64,000 bases of DNA from NCBI RefSeq assembly GCF_000819865.1, contig NZ_CDDF01000019.1, forward strand, positions 1 to 64,000, written 5' to 3'. Each line of letters starts with the position of its first letter. Position 1 is the first letter of the stretch. The position numbers and the translations under genes are program-made. The notes below the pieces were generated by a model. That model was not told where the DNA came from. It saw only the letters and a program-made list of their open reading frames with translations, and did no database searches. Positions 44,968 to 54,131 of this stretch are shown here, one piece after another. The stretch comes from Aeromonas eucrenophila (GTDB lineage: Bacteria; Pseudomonadota; Gammaproteobacteria; Enterobacterales; Aeromonadaceae).

Positions 44968-46171
44968 CACAGGGAATAATTTGGCAATCATGGTGGTGGA
45001 AGATCACAACTTCCAGCGCAAGGCCCTGATGCATCAGATCCGCGGGCTCGGCTACGGCAATCTGCTGGAGGCGCAGGACGGGGAAGAGGCGCTGGCACTG
45101 TGCCAGCATCACCAGGTTGACATTCTGTTTTGTGATCTGCGCATGCCCGGCATGGATGGCATGGCCCTGTTGCGCCGGCTGTCGCTCGGGGGATTTCGTG
45201 GCGGCATCATTCTGTGCAGTGCGCTGGAAGACGATGTGGTCGAGGCCGTGCTGCGCATGAGCAGCGCCTACGGCCTGCAGGTGCTGGGACGCATCGACAA
45301 ACCGGCGAGCCATCAGCAGATCAAGCAGATGATCGGTGCCTGGCGGCCGCAACTGGTGCACAGTCAGCAGGAAGATGGCCACAGCCTGACGCTGGATGAG
45401 CTCAGCCAGGCGCTGGAACAGGATCAGCTGCTGCCCTGGTATCAACCCAAGGTGAGCTTTGGCACCGGTCAGTGGGTCGGCATGGAGGCGCTCGCGCGCT
45501 GGCAGCACCCGAAATACGGGCTCATCTCTCCGGCCCGCTTCATTCCGCTGGCGGAGCATCACGGGCTCATCGATCCGCTGACCGAGCTCATCATCAGCAA
45601 GTCCCTGCGTGATGGCCATCTGTGGGAGCAGACCGGACTTTCACTCAACCTGTCGATGAACCTCTCCACCACCTCGCTGATCGAGGGGGATCTGTGCAAC
45701 ACCCTGCTCAACCACTGCCAGCGCTGGAGCATCAACCCCGAACTGATCACCCTGGAGGTGACAGAAAGCGCCTTCGTCAAGGATCTGGGGAAGTCCCTCG
45801 AGGTGCTGACACGGCTGCGCATGCACGGTTTTGGCCTCTCCATCGATGACTTCGGCACCGGTTACTCCTCCATGCAGCAGCTGGCCCTGTTGCCTTTCAC
45901 CGAGTTGAAGCTTGACAGATCCTTCGTGGATCGTTGCTATGAGGATCCCTCCCGGCTCGCCATCATAGAGTCGAGCATAGAGCTGGCTCGCAAGCTGGGG
46001 CTCAAGTCGGTGGCCGAGGGGGTCGAGGATGAACCCACTTGGCAGTTGCTGGCCAGACTGGGATGTGATCAGTGTCAGGGCTTCTTCTCCGCCCGGCCCA
46101 TGCCGCGGGATGAACTGCTGGAGTGGCATCGCACCTGGCTCGAACGATTACCGACGTTGATCAAGCACTAA
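44960..46171 (+). CDS. receiver-EAL response regulator, c-di-GMP phosphodiesterase
   Basis: This 403-residue protein has an N-terminal receiver (Asp14-Asp15 region, phosphoacceptor Asp59 in [11 protein letters not shown], Lys114) and an EAL domain. Catalytic EAL residues look intact: [11 protein letters not shown] (Glu176), [22 protein letters not shown] and AEGVED. It should hydrolyse c-di-GMP when switched by the hybrid kinase. The composition matches RocR of Pseudomonas; VieA of Vibrio adds a DNA-binding domain that is absent here. ATG 44960 overlaps the kinase stop, supporting coupling. Confidence 0.9.
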   Translation: MNSTGNNLAIMVVEDHNFQRKALMHQIRGLGYGNLLEAQDGEEALALCQHHQVDILFCDLRMPGMDGMALLRRLSLGGFRGGIILCSALEDDVVEAVLRMSSAYGLQVLGRIDKPASHQQIKQMIGAWRPQLVHSQQEDGHSLTLDELSQALEQDQLLPWYQPKVSFGTGQWVGMEALARWQHPKYGLISPARFIPLAEHHGLIDPLTELIISKSLRDGHLWEQTGLSLNLSMNLSTTSLIEGDLCNTLLNHCQRWSINPELITLEVTESAFVKDLGKSLEVLTRLRMHGFGLSIDDFGTGYSSMQQLALLPFTELKLDRSFVDRCYEDPSRLAIIESSIELARKLGLKSVAEGVEDEPTWQLLARLGCDQCQGFFSARPMPRDELLEWHRTWLERLPTLIKH

Positions 46172-46209
46172 ACCCTGGGCAGGATGCCCGCAGTGGAACA
46201 AGGACGTTT

Positions 46210-48183
46210 ATGAAAATATCAAGCAAGCTGTTGTTGAGCTTCTGTTTTATCAACCTGCTCATCATTCTCTCCTCCACCCTCGTCTACCATCAGCTCGGCC
46301 AGATTGAACAGTCGCAAGATGCCTTGCTGGAGCAGGCGTTGCCCGCCCTGCAACGGGATGAAGCGAGCCAGAAGGCGTTGATCGCCACCGTCTCCTCCCT
46401 GCGTGCCTACCTCATCCTCGGCAAGGATCAGACCCAGGCCAGTCGTCTCAAGCAGGAGTGGGATGGCGCCTGGCATGCCATCGAGCAGCAGACCTTCACC
46501 CCCGCACTGACCCAGTCCCTCAAGGCGTTCAAGGGCGCCCAGGAGAAGGTGTGGGCCATCGCCCATACCGAGGAGAACCTGCCGGCCCACAGCCTGATGC
46601 TGCTGGAGGCGGGCCCGCTGGCGGAGGCGGCGCTCGATCAGCTGCAATCCTTTGCCAATGAAGAGGTGGCCACGTCCCAAGCGGAGCTGCCCGGGGATCG
46701 TCGGCTGCTGCTCAAGCAGGTGGGGGATGCCTACAACGGCCTCGCCAATGCGCTCTCCGCCCTGCGGGATTTTCTCATCTCGGGGGACAAGGAGTATCGG
46801 GACAAGTACCAGGATTACTACCAGTTTCACCTGCAGCGGGTGGCCGAGCTGAAGCAGCAAGAGGCGAATTTCACCGAGGCACAGAAGGGGCTCTGGGCGC
46901 TGTTCGAGCAGATGTCGGCCCCCTTTGCCGAGCTGGTGGGTCAGGTGATCAGCAAGCGCCAGGCACCGGACTGGGATCAGGCCAACCACCTGATGGCGAC
47001 CGATATCGAGCCGTCGCTGACCCGGCTCGCCGACCAGCTGGCGTCCCAGGTGACCCATACCCGGGCCGAGGTGGACGGGATGGCGCACAAGATGGCCGGC
47101 GCCAGCCAGACCATTCACCGCACCTTGCTACTGGCCACCCTCAGCGTCATCCTGCTCGGCACCCTGGTGGCCTTGCTGTTCAGTCGCCGGCTGACCCGGG
47201 ACATCGCCAGCCTGGTAACGCGCGCCGGCCTGGTGGCGGATGGCCGCCTGCCGGCCGAGCCCTTGCCGGTACTGCGTCAGGACGAGCTGGGCGGCCTGAC
47301 CGGCTCCATCAACCGGATGTCGACCCAGTTGCGCCAGCTGGTCGGTGAGATCCAGGGCGCGGTGGGGCAGGTGGAAGGGGCTGGCCGCGAGGTGGGTCAG
47401 ACCACCAATGCCATCGTCGAGGATCTGGCAAGCCAGAATCAACGGGTCGATATGGTCGCCGCCGCCATCGAGCAGATGTCGGTCAGCTCCCGGGATGTGG
47501 CGGGCAACACCGCCGGGGCGGCGGAGGCGGCGCGGCAGACCGAGCATCAGGCCCGCCAGGGGAGCGACAGGCTGGAGCGCATGGTGAACACCATGAAGCA
47601 GGTCGCCGTCATGATCACCCAGGCCAACCAGGCCATGGGGCAGCTCAGCAGCCAGAGCGAGCAGGTGGGGCGCGTCACCGAGGTCATCGCCACCATCGCC
47701 GAGCAGACCAACCTGCTGGCGCTCAATGCCGCCATCGAGGCGGCCCGCGCTGGCGAGCAGGGGCGTGGCTTTGCCGTGGTGGCGGACGAGGTGCGTCAGC
47801 TGGCCAACCGCACCAGCCAGTCGACGGCGGAGATCAACCAGACCATCGCCAGCATCCAGCAGCAGACCCGCCAGACCGCCGCGACCGTGGGGGGAGGTAC
47901 TCAGCTGGTGGAACAGGGGCGTACCGTCATGTTCGCACTGGCCGAGACGTTCGAGACAGTGATGCGGCTGGTGCAGGATCTCTCTGGTCAACTGGAAGCC
48001 ATCGCCGCCGTGACCGAGCAGCAGTCCAGAGTAGCGCAGGAGGTGGCCGGGACTGTCGAGGAGATTGCGGGTCTCAGCCGCCAATCCAGCGAGCGTGGTC
48101 AACAGGGAGAGCTGATTGCCGCCAGATTGACCCGGGAGACGGGCCGCTTGACCTCGGTCATCAGCCGGTTCGAACTGAGGTGA
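46210..48183 (+). CDS. methyl-accepting chemotaxis protein with helical-bundle sensor
   Basis: This 657-residue chemoreceptor has membrane segments at about 6-26 and 306-326. Between them lies a long all-helical periplasmic region of about 280 residues, like the helical bimodular (HBM) sensors of McpS and TorS. A HAMP domain follows, then the signalling domain with the conserved hairpin tip [19 protein letters not shown] from Glu498. ATG 46210 follows AAGGAC; the ORF start at 46123 is inside the EAL gene. It is third after the hybrid kinase and the EAL protein. The ligand is unknown. Confidence 0.92.
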   Translation: MKISSKLLLSFCFINLLIILSSTLVYHQLGQIEQSQDALLEQALPALQRDEASQKALIATVSSLRAYLILGKDQTQASRLKQEWDGAWHAIEQQTFTPALTQSLKAFKGAQEKVWAIAHTEENLPAHSLMLLEAGPLAEAALDQLQSFANEEVATSQAELPGDRRLLLKQVGDAYNGLANALSALRDFLISGDKEYRDKYQDYYQFHLQRVAELKQQEANFTEAQKGLWALFEQMSAPFAELVGQVISKRQAPDWDQANHLMATDIEPSLTRLADQLASQVTHTRAEVDGMAHKMAGASQTIHRTLLLATLSVILLGTLVALLFSRRLTRDIASLVTRAGLVADGRLPAEPLPVLRQDELGGLTGSINRMSTQLRQLVGEIQGAVGQVEGAGREVGQTTNAIVEDLASQNQRVDMVAAAIEQMSVSSRDVAGNTAGAAEAARQTEHQARQGSDRLERMVNTMKQVAVMITQANQAMGQLSSQSEQVGRVTEVIATIAEQTNLLALNAAIEAARAGEQGRGFAVVADEVRQLANRTSQSTAEINQTIASIQQQTRQTAATVGGGTQLVEQGRTVMFALAETFETVMRLVQDLSGQLEAIAAVTEQQSRVAQEVAGTVEEIAGLSRQSSERGQQGELIAARLTRETGRLTSVISRFELR

Positions 48184-48189
48184 CAAGGA

Positions 48190-48207
48190 GGCGGGCAGAT
48201 GCCCGCC
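48190..48207. terminator. hairpin between the chemoreceptor gene and rfaH
   Basis: GGCGGGC (48190-48196) and GCCCGCC (48201-48207) with loop AGAT. No clean T-run on either strand, but position between converging genes suggests termination. Confidence 0.55.
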
Positions 48208-48213
48208 CGTGGT

Positions 48214-48714
48214 TTAGTCCAGGCGGCGAAAGGCCTGGTTGTCGAAGCTGCCGCTGGTCTCCTGATTGAGCAGGGTGACCAGCAAGATGGCGCGCTTCTC
48301 GCCATCCGGCTCCAGATAGATGGCCTCGAATCCGGTCAGAGGGCCCGCCTCGATGAGCACCTTGTCCCCCTGAGTCGGCAGGCTGGCATAGCTTGCCCTC
48401 GCCTCGTCGCTGTCATCACGACTCATCAATCGGTAGATCAGCTGACTGCTGATGGAGGTCCACTCCTTGCCGAAATGGACGATGCGGCTGATGCCGCGGG
48501 TGGACTTCAGGGTGACTGGGGTGACCTCTTCCAGATCCACATAGATGAACAGATAGTTGGGAAACATGGGCTCGCATACGGGGACCCGCTTGCCGCGGCG
48601 CAGTTTCTCGACTTCGACCATGGGGTAATAGGATTCGACACCTTGGGCTGCCAGATGAGCGCGGGCGCGAGCCTCTTCCTTTGGCTTGCAGTAGGCCAGA
48701 TACCATTTTTTCAT
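48214..48714 (-). CDS. rfaH: transcription/translation antiterminator RfaH
   Basis: This 166-residue NusG paralogue binds RNA polymerase paused at ops elements and lets it read long surface-polysaccharide and similar operons. It starts MKKWYLAYCKPKEEARARAHL and has MFPNYLFIYVDLEE in the NGN domain; the C-terminal KOW region (GDKVLIEAGPLTGFEAIY) is present. Length is close to E. coli RfaH (162). No ops element is seen in the window, so targets lie elsewhere. The longer ORF to 48927 overlaps metQ and is rejected. Confidence 0.93.
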   Translation of the reverse strand: MKKWYLAYCKPKEEARARAHLAAQGVESYYPMVEVEKLRRGKRVPVCEPMFPNYLFIYVDLEEVTPVTLKSTRGISRIVHFGKEWTSISSQLIYRLMSRDDSDEARASYASLPTQGDKVLIEAGPLTGFEAIYLEPDGEKRAILLVTLLNQETSGSFDNQAFRRLD

Positions 48715-48764
48715 TGTTCTATTTTTTTTCGTGTTGCCGTGCTTGTGGCTATGATAGCGGGGGC

Positions 48765-48798
48765 AAAAAAAAAGGCCACGCTTGGCGCAGCCTTTTTT
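48765..48798 (-). terminator. metNIQ operon terminator
   Basis: On the minus strand AAAAAAGGC pairs with GCCTTTTTT around a small inner CGC/GCG stem, ending in nine T. It is 14 nt after the metQ stop and upstream of rfaH. Confidence 0.85.
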
Positions 48799-48811
48799 AC
48801 AGAGTGAGTGA

Positions 48812-49612
48812 TTACCAACCTTTGACCAGACCACCCTTGAACAGTTCGGTGCCTTTCTTGTAGACCTCGTCGGTCTGGAAGGACTGAACGAACTCCTTGA
48901 CCTTCTCGTCATCCTTGTTGTTTTCACGGGCGACGATCAGGTTCACGTAGGGGGACTCCTTGTCTTCCACGAAGAGGCCGTTCTCGGTCGGGGTCAGGCC
49001 GATCTGACCGGCGAAGGTGTTGTTGATGATGGAGAGATCAACATCTTCCAGGGAGCGGGGCAGCTGAGCGGCTTCCAGCTCGACGATCTTGAAGTTGCGC
49101 GGGTTGCTGGCGATGTCCAGTACGGTGGCTTCCAGGCCGGCACCTTCCTTCAGTTTCAGCAGACCTTGCTTCTCCAGCAGGATCAGGGAGCGACCCAGGT
49201 TGGTCGGATCGTTGGGGACCGCGATTTGGGCGCCGTCTTTCAGTTCGCTCAGGGCCTTGATCTTCTTGGAGTAACCGGCAATCGGGTAGACGAAGGTGTT
49301 GCCAACCGGCACCAGCTTGAAGCCACGATCACGGATCTGGGCATCCAGGTAGGGCTTGTGCTGGAAGGCGTTGACGTCGACGCTGCCGTCGTTCAGTGCC
49401 ACGTTCGGGGTGACATAGTCGGAGAAGGTCACGATCTCGACGTTCAGACCGTATTTCTCTTTCGCCACCTTGGCGGCAGTCTCGACCAGCTCGGTCTCCG
49501 GACCGGCGATGGCGCCGACTTTCAGGGTCTTGTTCTCTTCCTTCTGGCCGCAGCCGACCAGAACCAGTGTAGCCAGCAGTGCAGCCGCAGCGGATTTAAT
49601 GCCCAATTTCAT
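48812..49612 (-). CDS. metQ: D/L-methionine-binding lipoprotein
   Basis: This 266-residue lipoprotein has a lipobox LVGC with Cys21 and is anchored to the membrane facing the periplasm. The NLPA-type fold is shown by KVGAIAGPETELVE, NVALNDGSVDVNAFQH and AVPNDPTNLGRSL. It binds methionine for MetNI. The last gene of metNIQ, 26 nt after metI. Confidence 0.96.
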   Translation of the reverse strand: MKLGIKSAAAALLATLVLVGCGQKEENKTLKVGAIAGPETELVETAAKVAKEKYGLNVEIVTFSDYVTPNVALNDGSVDVNAFQHKPYLDAQIRDRGFKLVPVGNTFVYPIAGYSKKIKALSELKDGAQIAVPNDPTNLGRSLILLEKQGLLKLKEGAGLEATVLDIASNPRNFKIVELEAAQLPRSLEDVDLSIINNTFAGQIGLTPTENGLFVEDKESPYVNLIVARENNKDDEKVKEFVQSFQTDEVYKKGTELFKGGLVKGW

Positions 49613-49638
49613 AAAAACCTCCTGTCAGAAATCGACGA

Positions 49639-50292
49639 TTAACGATGATCACATTGTTGAACCAGGCGCTCACCTGCGCTCTGGATGAGTTGAACCAGCA
49701 CTACCAGAATGACCACGGTAACCAGCATGACGGTGGGATCGAAGCGCTGGTAGCCGTAGCGAATACCCACATCTCCCAGACCACCACCACCAATGGCACC
49801 GGCCATGGCGGAGTAGTTCACGAGCGTGACTAACGTGATGATGACGCTGTTGAGGATCCCGGGCAGGGCCTCGGGCAGCAGCACCTTGGCGATGATTTGC
49901 AAGGGTTTGGCACCCATGGCCTTGGCCGCCTCGAGCAGGCCGTCCGGCACTTCCATCAGGGCCCCTTCCACCAGGCGGGCGATAAAGGGGATGCAACCGA
50001 CGGTCAGCGGCACTATGGCGGCTATGGTGCCGATGCTGGTGCCGACGATGAAGCGGGTCAGCGGAATGATGGCCACCAGCAAGATGATGAAGGGCACGGA
50101 GCGGCCGACGTTGACTATGATGCCGAGGATCCGGTTCAGCAGCGGGTTGGCCAGGATCTGGCCGGCCTTGGTCACGTGCAGCGCCACGCCGAGGGGCAGG
50201 CCGAGCAGGCAGCCAAACAGGGCGGAGGCAAACACCATGATCAGGGTGTCGCCGAGGGCTGAGATCAGCAGATTAATCATTGCTTCGGACAT
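49639..50292 (-). CDS. metI: methionine ABC transporter permease
   Basis: This 217-residue permease has five or so membrane segments and the EAA-type loop [24 protein letters not shown]. Length equals E. coli MetI (217). The start [15 protein letters not shown] overlaps the metN end by 20 bp, as in the family. It forms the membrane channel of the MetNIQ importer. Confidence 0.96.
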   Translation of the reverse strand: MSEAMINLLISALGDTLIMVFASALFGCLLGLPLGVALHVTKAGQILANPLLNRILGIIVNVGRSVPFIILLVAIIPLTRFIVGTSIGTIAAIVPLTVGCIPFIARLVEGALMEVPDGLLEAAKAMGAKPLQIIAKVLLPEALPGILNSVIITLVTLVNYSAMAGAIGGGGLGDVGIRYGYQRFDPTVMLVTVVILVVLVQLIQSAGERLVQQCDHR

Positions 50293-51316
50293 AGCCCATC
50301 ACCTCTAACTGAATATGGTTGTCTATCAGGAACTGCTGGGTGGCCTCGCACTGGGCCTCATCCCCGAACAGTTCCGCCAGCAGGAAGCCGAACTTGACCC
50401 CGCCGGCGTATTCGATGTCGGCACTCAGGATGCTGATATCGATGTTGAAGCGGCGGCTCGCCTCGGAGATGAGCGGGGTGTCGACCGTGCTGCCGGTGAA
50501 GCCGAGCTTGACCAGCGGGTAGCTGTTCGCCACACGCTCCGCACTCATCCTGTCCTGGTACTCCTGCGGCACCTCCAGATGGATGGTGGAGTGGATGAAG
50601 TCACGGGCCAGCTGGGTCTTGGCGTTGCTGAAGAACCAGGCCACTTCCCCCTGCTCGATCAGACGGCCGTCGCTGATGATGGCGACCTCGTCACAAATCC
50701 CCTTCACCACGTCCATCTCGTGGGTGATGAGCAAGATGGTGAGCCCCAGCTTGACGTTGATCTCCTTGAGCAGGCTCAGGATGGAGCGCGTGGTCTGGGG
50801 ATCCAGGGCCGAGGTGGCCTCGTCACACAGCAATACCTTGGGGGCCGGTGCCAGGGCGCGGGCGATGGCGACGCGCTGCTTCTGACCGCCGGACAGTTCG
50901 GACGGGTAGGCGTGGGCGCGGGCTTCCAGCCCGACTAGGGCGAGCAGCTCCTCGACCCTGGTCTGGATCTGGGCCTTGCTCCAGCCTGCCAGCTCCAGCG
51001 GGAACGCGATGTTGGCGAACACGGTGCGGGAAGAGAGCAGGTTGAAGTGCTGGAAGATCATGCCGATCTGGCGGCGCGCCTGGGTCAGATCCCGCTCTGG
51101 CAGGGCCACCAGATCCTGGCCATCGACGATGACCTGGCCGTCGGTGGGACGCTCCAGCAGGTTGACGCAACGAATGAGGGTACTCTTGCCGGCACCCGAG
51201 GCGCCGATCACGCCGAAGATCTTGCCTTGTGGCACATGCAGGCTCACGTCACGCAGGGCGTGCACGGCGTCAGTGCCCTTACCGTAGACTTTGTTGAGAC
51301 CGTTCAACTTAATCAT
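50273..51316 (-). CDS. metN: methionine ABC transporter, ATP-binding protein
   Basis: This 347-residue ATPase has Walker [11 protein letters not shown], signature LSGGQKQRV, Walker [13 protein letters not shown] and the H-loop THEMDV. The C-terminal extension (about 250-347) is the NIL domain, which in E. coli MetN binds methionine and inhibits uptake. ATG 51316 follows GGAAGAA; the ORF start at 51385 lies in the promoter. It is first in metNIQ, behind Met boxes. Confidence 0.96.
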   Translation of the reverse strand: MIKLNGLNKVYGKGTDAVHALRDVSLHVPQGKIFGVIGASGAGKSTLIRCVNLLERPTDGQVIVDGQDLVALPERDLTQARRQIGMIFQHFNLLSSRTVFANIAFPLELAGWSKAQIQTRVEELLALVGLEARAHAYPSELSGGQKQRVAIARALAPAPKVLLCDEATSALDPQTTRSILSLLKEINVKLGLTILLITHEMDVVKGICDEVAIISDGRLIEQGEVAWFFSNAKTQLARDFIHSTIHLEVPQEYQDRMSAERVANSYPLVKLGFTGSTVDTPLISEASRRFNIDISILSADIEYAGGVKFGFLLAELFGDEAQCEATQQFLIDNHIQLEVMGYVRSND

Positions 51317-51412
51317 GAATTCTTCCGTGCTAACAGCCTTAAAGCACAGGGCGCTACAGGCGAGTGAATTGGGCAGAGGTTCCACTGGGTTAGTCTGCCA
51401 TCATGGAGGATG

Positions 51413-51466
51413 ATGCTAAGATGTCTGGATGGCCGTGTCAACGCATGTTTCTACGTCTAGACGGCT
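51413..51466 (-). promoter_or_regulatory. metNIQ promoter with MetJ-type boxes
   Basis: On the minus strand TTGACA (51441-51436), 17 bp, TAGCAT (51418-51413). The spacer contains AGACATCT (51426-51419), seven of eight matches to the Met box AGACGTCT. Upstream, AGCCGTCT (51466-51459) and AGACGTAG (51458-51451) are two adjacent boxes with seven and six matches. This is a typical MetJ operator layout. Confidence 0.82.
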
Positions 51467-51868
51467 AAAAAATGGATAAGGATTTCTGCTGATTGACTAT
51501 GGATTGGCGGGAAACGGATCGATTCAATATTAGATTCTTATATATAGCCTAATGTCCGAATATAACCCAATTTATGGGCCTCATGGCGCTGATTCATCAG
51601 GGTCGCCATTTCTCGTTGCTTGCCTCTCCCGGCCAGCCATTGCCAAGATGACACGGATCCCTCTGCCTTGTCCCGCCCTCTTTCTCTTTTCCATCCTATT
51701 GATAAAGCACAATAAATGACCATTTCTGGTGAGGGGTCGAGCCGGCTATCGTTTGAGCCTGCCAGGAGGTGTATGCCAAGCGGGGAAATCGGAGACTAAA
51801 AGAAGGAGGAGCGTACTCACCGAGGCGGCACTGTCTCGGCGCTGGCCACCTTATCCCACCCCGATGAT
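51467..51868. other. non-coding stretch upstream of metNIQ
   Basis: No convincing gene. The first half is AT-rich (51520-51590). A strong AGGAGG at 51763-51768 precedes an 8-codon ORF (51773-51799) that is not counted as a gene. A second GGAGGAG near 51805 has no ORF behind it. No tRNA or known riboswitch is seen. Confidence 0.4.
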
Positions 51869-51872
51869 CGAA

Positions 51873-51896
51873 GAGGCCCGACATATGCCGGGCCTC
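51873..51896 (-). terminator. hairpin after the polyphosphate glucokinase-like gene
   Basis: GAGGCCCG (51873-51880) and CGGGCCTC (51889-51896) pair perfectly. The T-run on the minus strand is poor (TTCGATC). Confidence 0.55.
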
Positions 51897-51922
51897 ATTT
51901 CATCATCTTGCGAGAGCGTGAC

Positions 51923-52666
51923 TCACTTCCCTTGCTGGGACTCGGCGTAGAGGGCGGCGCCTATGATGCCGGCCTGATTGAGGCTGGCCGCCGCCAGCAG
52001 CGGGGCCCGGGTCTCTATCTTGTCGATGAACTTGTCGAGCTTGGCGGCGCTGCCACCCCCCAGGATGAAGAGGTCGGGGGAGAACAGGAACTCCAGCCTG
52101 GCCAGGTACTTGTTGAAACGCTTGCCCCAGCGGCTCCAGGAGAGATCCTCGCGCTTGCGCACGGCGTCCGAACAGTAGTGCTCGGCGATCATGCCTTCCA
52201 GCATCAGGTGACCCAGTTCGGTGTTGGGCAGCAGCTGACCGTTGACGAAGATGGCGGTGCCTATGCCGGTGCCGACCGTGATGAGGATGATGACCCCCTT
52301 GCGATCCTGACCTGTGCCAAAGCGCATCTCGGCAATCCCGGCCGCATCGGCATCGTTGATCACGTGGCAGGGCAGGCCGGTCACGTCCGTAAACAGGTGG
52401 GCCGCATCGGTCTCGACCCAGCTCTTGTCGATGTTGGCGGCGCTTTTGGCGATGCCGTTGTGAATGATGGCGGGGAAGCCGCAGCCCACCGGGCCCTTCC
52501 ATTCGAAGTGCTCGACCAGCGCCTTGAGGGTATGGGCAATGGCGGCCGGGGTGGCCGGCTGCGGGGTGGTCAGACGCAGGCGTTCGCCAATCAGCTCGCC
52601 GGTCTTGGTATCGACCAGGCAACCCTTGATCCCGGACCCACCTATATCAACTCCCAACATCTGCAT
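51923..52666 (-). CDS. polyphosphate glucokinase-like ROK kinase
   Basis: This 247-residue ROK-family sugar kinase has the ATP/sugar motifs [13 protein letters not shown] and [12 protein letters not shown], and the conserved acid/His of the sugar site in NTELGH. Overall it resembles the polyphosphate/ATP glucokinases of actinobacteria and other bacteria. It would make glucose 6-phosphate; use of polyphosphate is inferred from similarity. It is monocistronic and starts at ATG 52666. The sequence between it and queG contains a diverged copy of the queG end. Confidence 0.85.
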   Translation of the reverse strand: MQMLGVDIGGSGIKGCLVDTKTGELIGERLRLTTPQPATPAAIAHTLKALVEHFEWKGPVGCGFPAIIHNGIAKSAANIDKSWVETDAAHLFTDVTGLPCHVINDADAAGIAEMRFGTGQDRKGVIILITVGTGIGTAIFVNGQLLPNTELGHLMLEGMIAEHYCSDAVRKREDLSWSRWGKRFNKYLARLEFLFSPDLFILGGGSAAKLDKFIDKIETRAPLLAAASLNQAGIIGAALYAESQQGK

Positions 52667-52727
52667 CAGAATGTTCCTTTTATTGTGCCGATGATCAATG
52701 GTCGGCAGAGCATGAAAAAATGGCTGG

Positions 52728-52786
52728 CATCCGGCAAGGGGCAGATCGCAGGGGCGTGATCTGGCAGTCCTTTTTTACTGCAACGG
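52728..52786 (-). pseudogene. diverged second copy of the queG 3' end
   Basis: The plus-strand segment CATCCG...GCAACGG at 52728-52786 repeats 52833-52890 at an offset of 104-105 bp with scattered mismatches. On the minus strand it encodes [11 protein letters not shown], against RCIEKGLPDHA ending queG; the stop codon is changed in the copy. The homology continues into the 3' non-coding side. It is a remnant, not a gene. Confidence 0.85.
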
Positions 52787-52853
52787 CTGTGCAACCTTCC
52801 CAGCGGGTGCCTATGGCACACCCCGCTATCCACATCCGTAAGGGGCCGATCAC

Positions 52854-53996
52854 TCAGGCGTGATCCGGCAGCCCTTTTTCGATGCAACGGATCAACAACT
52901 TGGTCTTTTTGTTCTCTTCCTGCTGACGGTTGGCCAGGGTTGCCAGTGCCCATTCTATGTGTTCGGCCACCATGGGCTCGGCCTCGGCCAGCGCCTGCTG
53001 AAGGGCCTCGATCGCCTCGGGGCTGGCCGGACCGTTGCCGAGCGCCACCGCCAGGTTGCGGCGCCAGCGCTGATAACCGATGCGGCGAATGGGGCTGCCC
53101 TCGGTGTGCTTGAGAAAATCGCTCTCGGCCCAGTGCCACAGGGTGAGCAGGGGCGGGCGGTGCAGGTTGGACCTGGGACTGAAGTCCGGCTCGGGACTGA
53201 CGTCCGCATAGCGATTCCAGGGGCAGATGAGCTGGCAGTCGTCACAACCATAGATGCGATTGCCCATGAGCGGGCGCAGCTCCTCTGGGATGGGGCCGTC
53301 GTTCTCTATGGTGAGATAGGAGATGCAACGCCGGCCGTCCACCACATAGGGCGCTATGATGGCACCAGTCGGGCAGATGTTGATGCAGGCCACGCATTTG
53401 CCGCACTGTTCTTTCTCCACCGGCGCATCCATGGGCAGCGGCAGGCTGACGAGCAGCTCTCCGAGAAAGAAGAAGGAGCCGGCGGACTCGTTGAGCAGCA
53501 GCGAGTGCTTGCCCACCCAGCCGAGCCCGGCCTTGGCGGCGAGCGGCCGTTCCAGTATGGGGGCCGAGTCGACGAAGGGACGCCACTCTCCCGTGGCGTG
53601 GAGCAGCGCCTGGCAGCGTTGCTCTATGCGATCCCCCAGCTGTTTGAGCCGGTTGCGCATGACCTTGTGGTAGTCGCGGCCGAGGGCATAGCGGCTGATG
53701 TAACCCAGGGTGGGATCGCGCAGGGTAGCGGCAAATCCGGCCTCGAAGGGCAGGTAGTTCATGCGCACCGACAGCACCCGCTGGGTACCGGGCAACAGTT
53801 CATGGGGGCGTGCGCGCATCATGCCGTGACGGGCCATGTAGTCCATGTTGCCGTGATGGTTCGCATCCAGCCAGGCCTGCAATCTAGGCTCCTCGATACG
53901 CAGATCGGTGTCGGTGATCCCGACCTGGTCAAATCCTAGCTCGCGTGCCCAGAGCTTGATATCTTGGGCCAGTTGCTGGAGTTCGGTGGCCGTCAT
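52854..53996 (-). CDS. queG: epoxyqueuosine reductase
   Basis: This 380-residue, cobalamin-dependent enzyme carries out the last step of queuosine synthesis in tRNA. Two [4Fe-4S] motifs are visible: CGKCVACINICPTGAI and CDDCQLICPWNR. HEAT-like repeats follow to the C-terminus. Length matches E. coli QueG (379). ATG 53996 fits the family start; ATG 54047 would add 17 residues of poor coding quality. It is divergent from nnr, as in E. coli. Its end is duplicated downstream. Confidence 0.96.
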   Translation of the reverse strand: MTATELQQLAQDIKLWARELGFDQVGITDTDLRIEEPRLQAWLDANHHGNMDYMARHGMMRARPHELLPGTQRVLSVRMNYLPFEAGFAATLRDPTLGYISRYALGRDYHKVMRNRLKQLGDRIEQRCQALLHATGEWRPFVDSAPILERPLAAKAGLGWVGKHSLLLNESAGSFFFLGELLVSLPLPMDAPVEKEQCGKCVACINICPTGAIIAPYVVDGRRCISYLTIENDGPIPEELRPLMGNRIYGCDDCQLICPWNRYADVSPEPDFSPRSNLHRPPLLTLWHWAESDFLKHTEGSPIRRIGYQRWRRNLAVALGNGPASPEAIEALQQALAEAEPMVAEHIEWALATLANRQQEENKKTKLLIRCIEKGLPDHA

Positions 53997-54131
53997 GCTG
54001 CGCGGTCGGCCCCGAGCCCCGAAGGCGGGATCTTGGGGGGCGGGCATGGGGCTGAGCAGCTGTCGTCATGCCACGGCATATGCCCGGCGCCGAAAGGCCG
54101 GATCAGGGGATGATGAAGGTCGGGAGCCGTC

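Noticed and set aside
51773-51799. 8-codon ORF after a strong AGGAGG
   Set aside because: Too short to support, and its meaning is unclear; recorded only as part of the non-coding stretch.
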